Source of the DNA: Steinernema hermaphroditum
Lineage: Eukaryota; Nematoda; Chromadorea; Rhabditida; Steinernematidae
Assembly (NCBI GenBank): GCA_030435675.1
Contig: CM059623.1
Coordinates: forward strand, 13,486,092 to 13,550,091
Direction: 5' to 3'
Length of the DNA: 64,000 nt
Below the pieces are notes generated by a model. It was not told the origin of the DNA. It searched no databases and saw only the letters and a list, made by a program, of their open reading frames with translations. The translations under genes and the position numbers were made by a program. Positions 9,142 through 18,589 of this stretch are shown here, one piece after another; the stretch's first letter is position 1, and every line of letters starts with the position of its first letter.

Positions 9142-11705
9142 CAGAGTTGTCCGGGTACCCGAAACCGAACCCGAACCCGAAACCGAAAGTTTCGGGTACC
9201 CGACCCGAAAAACCGAAACCGAAAACCCGAAACCGAAAATCCGAAACCGAAAACCCGAAACCGAAAAACCGAACCCGAAAAACCGAAAGTTCGAACAATT
9301 AAAAATAACATTTGAATTTAACTCGAAAATAACAACATGGCAAAGTGATCAATGGGTGTTAGTAGACAGATTCTTCTTCATCATCAGAAGGCAAGTTGAT
9401 GCCATCAGTGTCTTCTTCGGTTCCTTGGATGATGTAAACGTCAGGTTCCTTGCTCGATGGGGTCTTCTCGAAATCGGCGATCTTCTGGCAGGCCAATCCA
9501 TGCCGAACAGTAGTCAATCGCTCGATCGTTTCGTCCGTCATATTGTCACGGCGTGTGTTCATCAACAAGTAGCTGAGGCCGGAAAATACACGTTCGGGTT
9601 CGGCTGAACTCGCCGTTGTTGCCAAGTACTTTCGCGCCAAGGCTGACAGCCGAGGCATCTTCTTACTATTCTTCTTCCAATAACTCAACACATCGGCGCT
9701 GTTATCATCGGACGGAGTAGGTCCTTCCAAGCGATTATCCTGGCGGTAGATGTTGAACTCTTCGGCGAGCGCGTCCTTCTTAGCAGCAGAAGAAAATCCC
9801 AACGGCTTCCAAGGGCGACACAGGTCGATCTCAATGTTTTCAGAGATCTCGTCACCTCGTTCGATTTCGGTAGTGTCTTCCTTTGTTCCTTCGCCCTGGA
9901 TCACTTCGAGTTCCTCCTTCACCAGTTGTTCAGCCCTCATCCACGTTTCGCTGCTGAAGAGTTCTTCGCGATGGACGAACCTTGCATCGAAGAAGGCGAT
10001 CTTCATGATGAGATTGTGATTTTCGTATTCTCGGGACCGCTTTGTGAACGATTTGCGGAACTCATCCACGAATAATGCTGCCAAGGTTTGATCTTGCGAA
10101 CCGGATACTGGGATTCGAAGGAATTCTTTTATGCGGAAGAGCAAGTACGGTATGACCGAAGCGAAGGCTGTTCTTGCCTCTGCCTAAACCATTTTAATCG
10201 TGAGTCCAACATCCTTTTGCTTACCATTCTCCCGATTGACTCCAAGAACGTAAGGATTGAAATCAGCGGGTTCAAGGAGCGAACATCTATTTGCGTATAC
10301 GCGTGCAATATTGCCTTTGCTGCGGGCATGTCCCGGCAGACAGGATCGCCTGCGAAAGCGATCAAGGCGTCAGAGACGTCATAATAACTTTTTAACATCG
10401 CAAGCGTTGAGTTCCACCTAGTCACCACAGCCTGGATTATCACATACGTATTATACAGAAAACAATAGAAATTTTACCAATTTAAGCGTTTTGCCACTGG
10501 AGAACTGCAGAAGCCTTTTTGTAGCCATAGGACTGTTTTTGAAGGCTGCCGCTACCGATTGGATCAGCTTCACCGACGTTTTAACAGTGTCGGACTTTAG
10601 GGCATCCATTAAACAGAGATGCAGGAAGTGGTCATAGCAGTGGATGCTGAAGAGAAGGGGGAAACACATAGTATTGTACAAATGCATATAATCCATACCT
10701 GTCTATTCCAAGCAACTGCATAGCCTTGACAACATTCGATCCACCATCACGTGTCACAGAAACGACTCGATCTAACGATATGTCAAACTTCTCAAGCTGC
10801 GCGACGATCAGCTCCTTAATCGCTTCACCAGTTGCTCGTCGGTCTTCTAAGGACAGCACATCAAGGCGGGTCGTGTTTATTCGCCAATCCGACGTTACGT
10901 TAGAAGCAGTAATCCTACAGTACTTTGTAAGAACATGACAAGAGAAAAACATGCTTACGTTAGGAAACGTCGAGACCTTTGACTGAATTCATCGACAGAC
11001 AAGGATAGGAGTTCACCTTTCGTCGTACGCAGAAGTCGCCCTCGAACTTCCGCTGCGTTTCTGGCCAGAATTTCGCCAGCGAGCTTTTTGCGATCTGGTA
11101 TCTAAAGAGAGAATTGTTAAGTCCACCGCAAAGGAACACTGTACTTACGGCGCCCACAGTTGATGTTCTTATCATCTCCTGAAATTCAGAAGAGTCCACT
11201 GCACGGAATGGCACTCCAAATGCTGCGAAGAACCTGAGGCATGCGTTTTCGAAGGGGACTCCGGCCGAGGAGGGGACGAATTCGAGCTTCTTTTGCTTGC
11301 GTGGCGCTTCCTCTGCGTTGTTTTCATGCGACCGCGCATGACGCAGAAGTGACGATGTCGAGCGATCGTTGGATTTCTTCAGCTTCACTCCGCAACTTTT
11401 GCAAACAAAAAAACCTTCTATCTCCGAATAGGAGGAATACACTGCACTTCGAGCCATTGAACACAAATTCAAAGTCGAAAAAACGTCAGCGCAGCGGCTG
11501 TGCGGACACTCAACACGGAGGATGGAATCGAGGCAAGACCCGGCGAAAACCCGAAACCGAAACTTTCGGGTACCCGAACCCGAACCCGAACCCGAAACCG
11601 AAACCGAAGCGTTCGGGTACCCGACCCGAAAAACCGAAACCGACACCCAAACCCGACCCGAAAACCCGAAAAACCCGACCCGAAAACCCGAACCCGACAA
11701 CTCTG
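9142..11705 (-). mobile_element. Complete hAT DNA transposon, 8-bp target duplication
   Basis: The ends are cagagttgtc… and …gacaactctg, flanked by the perfect 8-bp direct repeat gtctcgaa (9134-9141 and 11706-11713). Both subterminal regions (9151-9295 and 11530-11695) are long arrays of degenerate cccgaaac units containing gggtacccg palindromes, which are likely transposase-binding sites. The length is 2,564 bp. The same host repeat without the insertion is present, inverted, at 12089-12096. Confidence 0.95.
9359..11457 (-). CDS. hAT transposase with BED zinc finger (multi-exon)
   Basis: The gene runs on the minus strand inside the hAT element. It starts at Met 11457 with MARSAVYSSYSEIEGFF, followed by a BED-type finger (FVCKSCGVKLKK … LLRHARSH). 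A probable intron lies around 11101-11149. The middle part has the RNase H-like segment VSVTRDGGSNVVKAM (second Asp region) near 10755. The C-terminal exon 9359-10144 has the hAT dimerisation signature YLATTASSAEPERVFSGL. Further introns occur near 10940, 10700 and 10440; I could not fix every junction, and one (near 10960) meets a stop unless an alternative donor is used. The protein catalyses cut-and-paste transposition. It may be intact or carry a single lesion. Confidence 0.75.
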
Positions 11706-11713
11706 GTCTCGAA

Positions 11714-12170
11714 CATTTTACCTTCAAGTACGCGGTTGGTACAGTGGTAGTGTGTTGCGCTAGGAGACATTGTGCCAAGGTACGGTTCCCCGTCGAGCCA
11801 CAACTTTTTCTTCGACGTTTTAGGGCCGTTCTGAATTTCTACAAGATTCAGACATGCCTATAAGGGCAAAAAAACAAAATGTGCAAAGGTTAAAGTAGAA
11901 CCCAAGTAATAGCTGGATATTACACGGACAAAATTGCCATCTGGATTTTGAGGAATCTTGTAGAAATTCAGAACGGCCCTAAAACGTCGAAGAAAAAGTT
12001 GTGGCTCGACGGGGAACCGTACCTTGGCATAATGTCTCCTAGCGCAATACACTACCACTGTACCAACCGCGCACTCGAAGGTAAAGTGTTCGAGACACCT
12101 ATGTTGCAAGAAATGGTAACAGTAGAGAAATCGAAATTATCAGGGATTTCGCGCCAAGACCAAGCAAAAC
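11714..12170. repeat. Large inverted repeat with tRNA-like arms
   Basis: The left arm 11714-11853 and the right arm about 11950-12088 are reverse complements (e.g. gccacaactttttcttcgac against gtcgaagaaaaagttgtggc). The right arm continues to 12168, matching 9060-9141 on the far side of the hAT insertion. Each arm carries ggttggtacagtggtag, a tRNA A-box-like word, and tacggttcccc. The unit is therefore a tRNA-related repeat present twice head to head, one copy being split by the hAT. Confidence 0.8.
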
Positions 12171-12290
12171 CCTGGGTATCCAGATCTGTGATCTGGACAC
12201 AACTTCTGGGTATCCAGATCTGTGATCTGGATACCCAGAAGGTGGGTCGGCTCGGAGCCAAACCCGAGCCGACCCACGGCGCCCCAATAT
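12170..12290. repeat. Two adjacent perfect hairpins
   Basis: The first hairpin is ttctgggtatccagatc, loop tgt, then its exact complement (17-bp stem, about 12206-12242), preceded by a partial copy of the same word. The second has a 14-bp stem gtgggtcggctcgg closing on ccgagccgacccac (about 12242-12279). No gene is seen. The following 12440-12590 is a run of degenerate gagccgg words. Confidence 0.75.
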
Positions 12291-12632
12291 ATACTAAGGA
12301 CAATATCAACCGTTCGCAGGCGTCGGTACAAATGGCGCAGACGACGAGAGACATTTGGCATACAGCGGCGGAGCAAAGGCATCCGAATTTCTCTCGTCGT
12401 CTGCTACCGCTCCCTGCGGACAGTCGGAATTTTCCCTAGTATATATGGTCGGGCTCCGGCTTGGGCCCGGCTCGGAGCCGGCGAGCCAGAGCCGGAGCCG
12501 GCTCGGGTTTCACGAGCCGAGCCGAGGCGGGTGGTCCGAGCCGGCTCGGGCTCCGGCTTGGCTCGGTGACTCCGGCTCATGTGGTATCTCTGCTCGGAGG
12601 GACCTTACGCTTTCTCTTACAGCTTGACCCTC

Positions 12633-13110
12633 GACTTTCACGACTTTATTTCGCGAATCAAAGGCATTATGCCTTGCGCGACACCGAAAATAGACAAACA
12701 GAGGATGTCTGGCAGACGACTTCATCCCTGGCGCGGCGTAGATGTCGAACCGGTCATAGACGGCGCACTTCACGGGGCATCTGGGAATCAGCAAATCTTC
12801 AGCTGCGGCAGCGGAATATCGTTTGCGGCACAGTGGGCGCTTCAGAGCTTTCATCTGATGGTCCGTGGTCCGGGAGTTGCGTCTTCGCTGGTCCTCAGAG
12901 CGTCCTTCGGGATGACATCTGACGCAGCGTCGGGCGTCGGATTCCTGGCGCCGGACATCTTGTTGTCAGCGGTGGTGGGACTACGGCTTCCGGGTGTCCC
13001 AATTCCCTCTGGAAGCCGGAACAGTCACAACTGCCACGGGGTTTGCCATCTGGCCAACCAGACACTCAGAGAGCGACCGGAGGGACCGACCGCTCACCAC
13101 CGTGACACGA
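12633..13110 (-). mobile_element. Short non-autonomous RTE derivative, reverse copy
   Basis: Reverse complement of the element at 7369-7882: shared cttgttgtcagcggtggtgg, ccggaacagtcacaactgcc and caccgtgacac. Its 3' end on the minus strand reads …aaataaagtcgtgaaagtcg, a tail with the same layout as the other copies but a different unit. The direct repeat tgaccctc lies at 12625-12632 and again at 13219-13226, beyond an extra inverted fragment. Confidence 0.7.
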
Positions 13111-13117
13111 GTGAGAG

Positions 13118-13262
13118 TCCTTCGCACAAGAGGTCGATTGCTTTGAAAAACCGATGCCGGGCGGTTATGCCGGGCGGTTAAAGGTTATTTCGCAATTGTG
13201 TATTTCTCATTTTTCTCATGACCCTCTTGATGAGAAATAAACAATTGCGAAATAACCTTTTA
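13118..13262. repeat. Inverted duplication of the MDTVPY-gene 5' flank
   Basis: The segment 13118-13210 is the reverse complement of parts of 13225-13425. The word aaaggttatttcgcaattgt at 13181 faces acaattgcgaaataacctt at 13244 to give a long hairpin, and cgcacaagaggtcgattg is the complement of the word just before the gene. The copy at 29210 lacks this inversion. Confidence 0.75.
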
Positions 13263-13474
13263 TCTTGCTTACCACATTGTTAGTGGGCTTTGCCAGTGAA
13301 ATTCATAAACCTACGATCGCCAATCGCCGTGTCCGATTTCGGGTGGCTTCCTTTTCGGTCGGCTAAGCCATTGAACATCTTTGCGCCCGGCATCGGTTTT
13401 TCAAAACAATCGACCTCTTGTGCGATGCAATTGTTTCATTTAAGTCACACCAGGAACCGCAACACCATCCAGTC

Positions 13475-14413
13475 ATGGACACCGTCCCCTACAAGTTAGT
13501 GGAGTCTGTCATCGAGCTACTCGGGAGAAGCGCTCTGACAGCTCTTTATCGGTTGACGCGCAAGGTCAAAAGTAGGACGTGGAAGCGCGTCGCCAAGTTA
13601 CACCATGTTAGCCGCCAGTACTACGATGTACACATCGACGAAAGAAACGGCCGAGTGGCACTCTTTTTTTTGGTACCTGGCCGTTTTCTATATAAATACT
13701 TCGAAGAAATACAACGAGTGGAGCGGCGTTTCCTTCGTTTCAGTGGCATCACTGTTCAGTCAGTTTCACACCGTCAGGCGCTTTACGTGGAAAACGATGA
13801 TCTTAAGAAAATACTGTCGCCAGAATACATCAGTACCGACGCCCGATTGCACCTGTTCCCAGAGTATGAGGGGGTACAGAAGGCGATTCTGGAAGTTCTC
13901 TTTGGAAAAGCCCACTTTGCGGTATGCCGAATAAACTACATCGGCGCACTTTCGGAAGAGTTCTTGAAGGACCAGATCGAAAAGAGTCAGCATCTTGGGA
14001 CAGTTCACTTGCACGGAAATTGGCCTGCCACCATCCTACCGTACATCAAGACCTTTCTTCTACAAACGGGTTTTAAGAGAAGCGTTGTATTTTACAGTTT
14101 CTACTTGGAAGATGAATTCGTTCAGGAAGTTCTGAATTTTTGGAAAGAGAACGAGAACCACGAATTCGGCTTAATTTATCGATCGACGTCCAACAATGAC
14201 TGGACATCGTTCTTTCAGGGTATGCAGCTGAAGGCGGGGGCCAAAAGCCGCAGAAGAACTGCTTTTGATATTAAGAACTACTACATTGAAGATAAAACCC
14301 GAAAATCGGGTATCACGTTTTCTGTAAAAGGCGAGGACACGAGGTTCCACAGTCACAACTTCTGTGGATCTAAGGGATGCGAAAAATGCGAACTCTATTG
14401 GCCAACACATTAG
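13475..14413 (+). CDS. MDTVPY-family protein (F-box-like), copy 1
   Basis: A single-exon gene of 312 residues. It starts MDTVPYKLVESVIELLG, a start resembling large F-box-like families in some nematodes (from memory; F-box identity is not proven by the sequence). The C terminus is FCGSKGCEKCELYWPTH, with CxxxxCxxC cysteines. It is preceded by an upstream block of about 200 bp also found at the other copies. Two others have near full-length similarity: 29484-30421 (about 99% identical by eye, but frameshifted) and 39325-40263 (more diverged). A run of eight T at 13662-13670 is intact here and one short in the second copy. If the F-box reading is right, it would act as a substrate receptor of SCF ubiquitin ligases. 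Confidence 0.65.
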   Translation: MDTVPYKLVESVIELLGRSALTALYRLTRKVKSRTWKRVAKLHHVSRQYYDVHIDERNGRVALFFLVPGRFLYKYFEEIQRVERRFLRFSGITVQSVSHRQALYVENDDLKKILSPEYISTDARLHLFPEYEGVQKAILEVLFGKAHFAVCRINYIGALSEEFLKDQIEKSQHLGTVHLHGNWPATILPYIKTFLLQTGFKRSVVFYSFYLEDEFVQEVLNFWKENENHEFGLIYRSTSNNDWTSFFQGMQLKAGAKSRRRTAFDIKNYYIEDKTRKSGITFSVKGEDTRFHSHNFCGSKGCEKCELYWPTH

Positions 14414-14659
14414 TATGGTCAATCTCTGTTTGTTTATGAATTTTTGGAAATTTCGTGGAACTAAATTTAGCGGTCGCTTCTTTTCCACTCTATTCTCAGG
14501 AATAAACATCTTAACCCCAACCAAACCTACTCTAACACTACCCAATAAACATCTAAACCTCCGAATTCTAAATACGACCTACATAGTGTCACGACAAAGT
14601 GATGCTTTGTGCAAATTTCACTTCTCGCATCAAGCCTAAAAGTCAAGCCTACATCTACA

Positions 14660-15450
14660 AATTTTCAGATCGCCGTGTCCGACTTTCGGCGGCTCCCTTT
14701 TCAGTCGGTCGTACGGATGAGCCGTTGAGCATCTTTGCTCCTGGCATTGGTTTTTCAAAACAATCAGCGTTTTGTGCGATCTAATTGTTTTCTTTATCGG
14801 TCAACGCGCAAACGTGAAACTTCTCTTCAAAAAAAAAAACCGTATTATAGAACAAAAATACTAATGGACGATGGTACAACTAGTCGCATTCAAATAAACA
14901 GTAGCTAGGGAACAAAGATCACCCGTGCTGTCCGAAACTGTTCACGACCCACAACCAACCTTCTAACGAACTTTCCCGAGTTCATCCGTTTTACGGCAGA
15001 CCGTAAAGTGGGCTTTTTTGAAGAGAACTTTCAGAAAATCTATAAACTACATCGACGCTCTTTCGGAAGAGTTCTTCAAGGAGCAAATCGAAAACAGACC
15101 CCACCTCGGCCTAGTCAACTTGATCGGAAAATGGTCGGCCGCCATCTTACCGAACATCAAGAAGTTCCTTCTACAAACGGGCATTCAGAGAAGAGTCACA
15201 TTTACCCGCTTCTTCTTGGAAGATGAATTCGTTCAGGAAGTTCTGAATTTTTGGAAGGAGAACGAGAACTACGAATTCGGCTTATTTTATCAATCGACTG
15301 GGCGCCGTTCTTTCAGGGTATGCAGCTGAAGGCGGGGGCCAAAAGCGGCAAAAGAACTCCCTTTGATATCAAAAACTACTACGTTGAAGATAAAACCCGA
15401 AAATCGGGTATAACGTTTTTTGTAAAAGGAAAGAAAAGGTGGTTCTACAG
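14660..15450 (+). pseudogene. Internally deleted MDTVPY-family pseudogene
   Basis: The 5' flank (gatcgccgtgtccgactttc) is recognisable at 14670, but the usual start codon region is lost (gtgcgatctaattg followed directly by a codon-30-like ctttatcggtcaacgcgc). Coding similarity resumes at 15040 (YIDALSEEFFKEQIENRPHLG) and runs to about 15430 (TRKSGITFFVKGKKRWFY), with a frameshift at about 15300 and no normal C terminus. The stretch 14800-15040 between is unrelated. Confidence 0.8.
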
Positions 15451-15699
15451 GACAACGGGCGCTTCGTTGTTATTCACCGGTGGGAAACCGACCGATCCCT
15501 CGCAGTTCTGTTATCCCTCAAAGTCTCGATTTTCTACCTCACGGGTTGCATCGACTAGCTTTTAGCACATCATCGCTTTCAGGAGCTCCCCCTTATATAC
15601 ATGTGTGTTGGGAAATTTGTGTTACCCAAAAGAGGTGCCTTTAGGTGGGATGGTCTTGAGTATTTTTGATAAAATTTTGTATGCGTAATCCTTAAGTAT

Positions 15700-15834
15700 C
15701 TTTCACAAGGTCGCCGTCACCGTCACCGGCACCGTCTTGTATGTGAAAAGGCGCCGGCGCCGGCGCCGGTGGCAACGTGAACACAAAACGGTGACGGCGC
15801 CGAAGACGGCGCCGGTAAGGGCACCTTGTGAAAG
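15700..15834. mobile_element. Small GC-rich foldback element
   Basis: The ends ctttcacaaggt and accttgtgaaag are perfect 12-bp inverted repeats. The interior is made of gccggcgccg and gtcaccgtc words that also pair. It is about 135 bp long and non-coding. No certain target duplication was found. Confidence 0.6.
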
Positions 15835-16204
15835 AGCCATTCGGGGCGCAATTAAACTTTAGTACAAAAATTTTTTCGATATCGTGTCAGGAGCCCGAGA
15901 TATGGCCCTTTTTAGGCAAAATCAATCAAAAATCGATTTTTTTGCAGGAAAAAATTTTGCAGGGTGAGTTTTTGGTGCTTCTGGTAGAGCGTCGAAAGCT
16001 GCACAAATTCTATCGAACAGATTTTCGAGAAGAAATTGGCGGGGTGGCGTTTGGGGGTGTTCCTGTGGTGCTGGGTGGTTGGTGTTGGTGTTTGGTTCTT
16101 CCATTTGTTCTGAAACTTTTTTTCCTGCTTTCCGTTTCGCGCCAGCACCACAGCATCAGGCCTAACTGAATCTGCAAAAGTGACGTCCAAGTGAAGCCGT
16201 GTTA

Positions 16205-16500
16205 GTGATCGACAGAGTGGCGCAGTAGTCTAAGGCGCGCGCCGCGTGGCGGGTCGCGGGTTCGACTCCCCGGGGGTCAAATTTTTTTCTTTTTCGTTTC
16301 TTTTCTTTTTCTTTTCGTTTCTCTTCTATTATCCCCCACTTCTGACCGGGTTTAACATACCTACCGTAACCCCGGCTCTCTTTCAGCTTCGATTTTTTTT
16401 CACTTTCACTTCCTCTCGCTTCACTTTGCGTTTTGCGTTCATTTTCTACGTAGGGTAAGGGGAATGCCGGCCGAAGGCCGGCCCGGGGGGTGGGGGGTTA
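16205..16500 (+). repeat. tRNA-like SINE with hairpin end
   Basis: It begins with a tRNA-like segment: A-box-like gagtggcgcagtagtctaag and B box gcgggttcgactcccc. The 5' and 3' arms do not pair as an acceptor stem. A T/C-rich tract follows, then the core cccccacttctgaccggg… taccgtaac.ccggctctctt shared with 27822-27885, and a terminal hairpin gccggccgaaggccggc (about 16467-16483). Confidence 0.6.
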
Positions 16501-16851
16501 GGGGGGGTTTGCATGTTGAAAAGTTATCCTATACACAAAAAAAATCGTTTCAGGCTAAGCCAAGCGAATCAGTACCGTTTAACACACAGTCACAGGCTTG
16601 AGAGGAGACACACAAGCGGAATGCATAGCGGAATGGGTGGACAAACAGCGGTTGGTTTCATTTTCAAAATACATAGTTACATTCATTTGAGGCATGTTAA
16701 GGATTATACCGCGTTGTATTTTTCAATTTTTATTATTTTATATTTCTTGAACTTTTCAACAGTTTGCATTTGTCCCCCCGTTACATTCAAATACCCTTAG
16801 CCGTTCAGTCGCTTTCTTCACGTTTTAAACATAAGCATGGTCACCCCTTTA

Positions 16852-18156
16852 TACAGGGTGTTCAGAAAGTTCTGTGAAATGAAAAGAACGATTTTTTCAA
16901 TAGAAAACACAATAATTTCGGAAAACAAACAAGACTACCTTATTCATCACGCAAAATTGAACATAATCAAAATGAGTATCACTCGAAATGGCCGCCTCCG
17001 GCGTTGATGCAGGCCTGAACACGCTTCTTGAAATTTCCCACGATGCACGCAAGGGTTTCCACACTAATTTCTTCCCAGGCTTGCTTCAGCGCTCTCTTCA
17101 GGGAGTCTATGGTGGTGTGTCGTCTTCGGCAGGCCTTGTCCTCCAGAATGGACCAAATTGCGTAGTCCATCGGATTCAGATCCGGTGAGTTGGAGGGCCA
17201 AATATCTTTGCCCCACATCTGCGGGATTTGGTCCTTGCAGAAGGCCAGTGTGGAATTCGATCCGTGGGCGGGCGCCCAGTCCTGCTGAAACACCCAATCA
17301 TGGTTTGGAAAGTGTTTTTGGGCCCAGGGAATCAGATGCTTCGCCAGGATCTGTTCTTGATACACAGTAGAGTTAATTTTCACGCCTTTATCGACAAAAA
17401 CCAGCGGAGTTTTGCCTTTTACGCAGATTCCGCCCCACACCATCACAGAATTGGGGAAATGACTTCTTTCCACGCGCTTCGTACGTGGAGAGCCCTTCGG
17501 CAGCAATTGGCGGTGATTCTGGCTGTTGTGGATCGCTTCGATTGTAAAAATCTTTTCATCTGAAAAGATAACATTCGAAAATCCAGACCCCCGTGCCTCG
17601 GCCTTCAGCTTTTTGCATTTTTCCAGCCTTTCCTTCTTTTTATGGTCCGTCAGAAGCTGGCCACGTCTAATTCTGTAGCTCTTGAGCTGTAGATCATCTG
17701 TAATAAGCTTATACATGGATCCAATGCTGATTCCATGGTCCCTCGCCAGCTTTCTGATCGAACGCTCAGGATTCCGCTTAATTTTTTGTCGGACCAGTTT
17801 TCGGACCTTTGAAGTTCTGGCGGTCTTCCGTCTTCCGCTTCGGGGACGGTCCTTGATCCCACCAGTGTCCTCAAATCGATCTAACACCCGCTTGACCATC
17901 ATTGGGTGCAGTTTGAGGTCCTTGCAGATGTCAGGGTTTGACTTCCCAGCACAGTGGAGCTCGACGATGGTGGAACACAATTTTTCCGAGACCATTTTGT
18001 TTCTGAATAACAGTGAATACCAGTATGAATAACAGTGAACATAGGGTAAATAGAGTTGATAAACGCGAATAAAACATTGAAAATTTGCGCGGACGCCAAA
18101 AAACTTGCGAAAATAGACCACTCAGAAATTTCACAGAACTTTCTGAACACCCTGTA
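16852..18156 (-). mobile_element. Complete Tc1/mariner-type element with TA duplication
   Basis: The inverted ends are tacagggtgttcagaaagtt and its complement, matching over about 28 bp. TA lies on both sides (16850-16851 and 18157-18158). The length is 1,305 bp, with one uninterrupted transposase gene on the minus strand. The near-perfect ends and intact gene point to recent insertion. Confidence 0.95.
16979..17995 (-). CDS. Tc1/mariner-type transposase, intact
   Basis: The protein has 338 residues starting MVSEKLCSTIVELH. The Met at 17995 was chosen because upstream codons lie in the terminal region and family members start at this point. The N-terminal half has paired helix-turn-helix motifs (CAGKSNPDICKDLKL, then RSIRKLARDHGISIGSMYKL). 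The catalytic triad is visible: VIFSDEKIF, WVFQQDWAPAH and SPDLNPMDYAIW. I count 32 residues between the last two acidic residues, shorter than the 34 of classical mariners. It cuts at TA sites and binds the 28-bp ends. No stop or frameshift is present, so it is a candidate for activity. Confidence 0.93.
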   Translation of the reverse strand: MVSEKLCSTIVELHCAGKSNPDICKDLKLHPMMVKRVLDRFEDTGGIKDRPRSGRRKTARTSKVRKLVRQKIKRNPERSIRKLARDHGISIGSMYKLITDDLQLKSYRIRRGQLLTDHKKKERLEKCKKLKAEARGSGFSNVIFSDEKIFTIEAIHNSQNHRQLLPKGSPRTKRVERSHFPNSVMVWGGICVKGKTPLVFVDKGVKINSTVYQEQILAKHLIPWAQKHFPNHDWVFQQDWAPAHGSNSTLAFCKDQIPQMWGKDIWPSNSPDLNPMDYAIWSILEDKACRRRHTTIDSLKRALKQAWEEISVETLACIVGNFKKRVQACINAGGGHFE

Positions 18157-18589
18157 TATCAGCCCGTTGTTCACTGAATGTTCTTTGCATTATAATAATA
18201 GTGTGAAAGCAGTGAAAGCAAACAACAGTAACTTTTTTTATAACAGAAAGATGTATTTATGCCTTATGTACGGAAATTTATGCCTTATGTACGGAATTGT
18301 ATTATATCCGCGGTTGTGAACAGTAGTATTGTAATGGTGCTCACCGCAAACCATACGAGTTGACACCAATAAGAAATACGTGCATTAATTTCCGCCGTGT
18401 ATGACACCATAGGGTTAATCGTGTTCCCAGTTATTGGGGCGGTTTTGGTACGTTGGCCGCAATTACAATGCATTAATCATTAAGCGGTCGCAGGAAGAGT
18501 AGCATGGAAACGACAAACGGAAGTCAGGCTGTTATGACCGTCATGTTTTCAGGAAACGTCGTTTTGGGTCAGCGGACGAGATCGATACC

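Noticed and set aside
9053..9311. Open frames through the hAT ends (FRFRVFGFGF-type or NRKPETENP-type)
   Set aside because: Produced by the cccgaaac terminal repeat arrays, not by a gene.
16209..16275. tRNA gene candidate on the plus strand
   Set aside because: The B box is good, but neither the acceptor nor the anticodon stem pairs. It continues into a repeated core with a hairpin.
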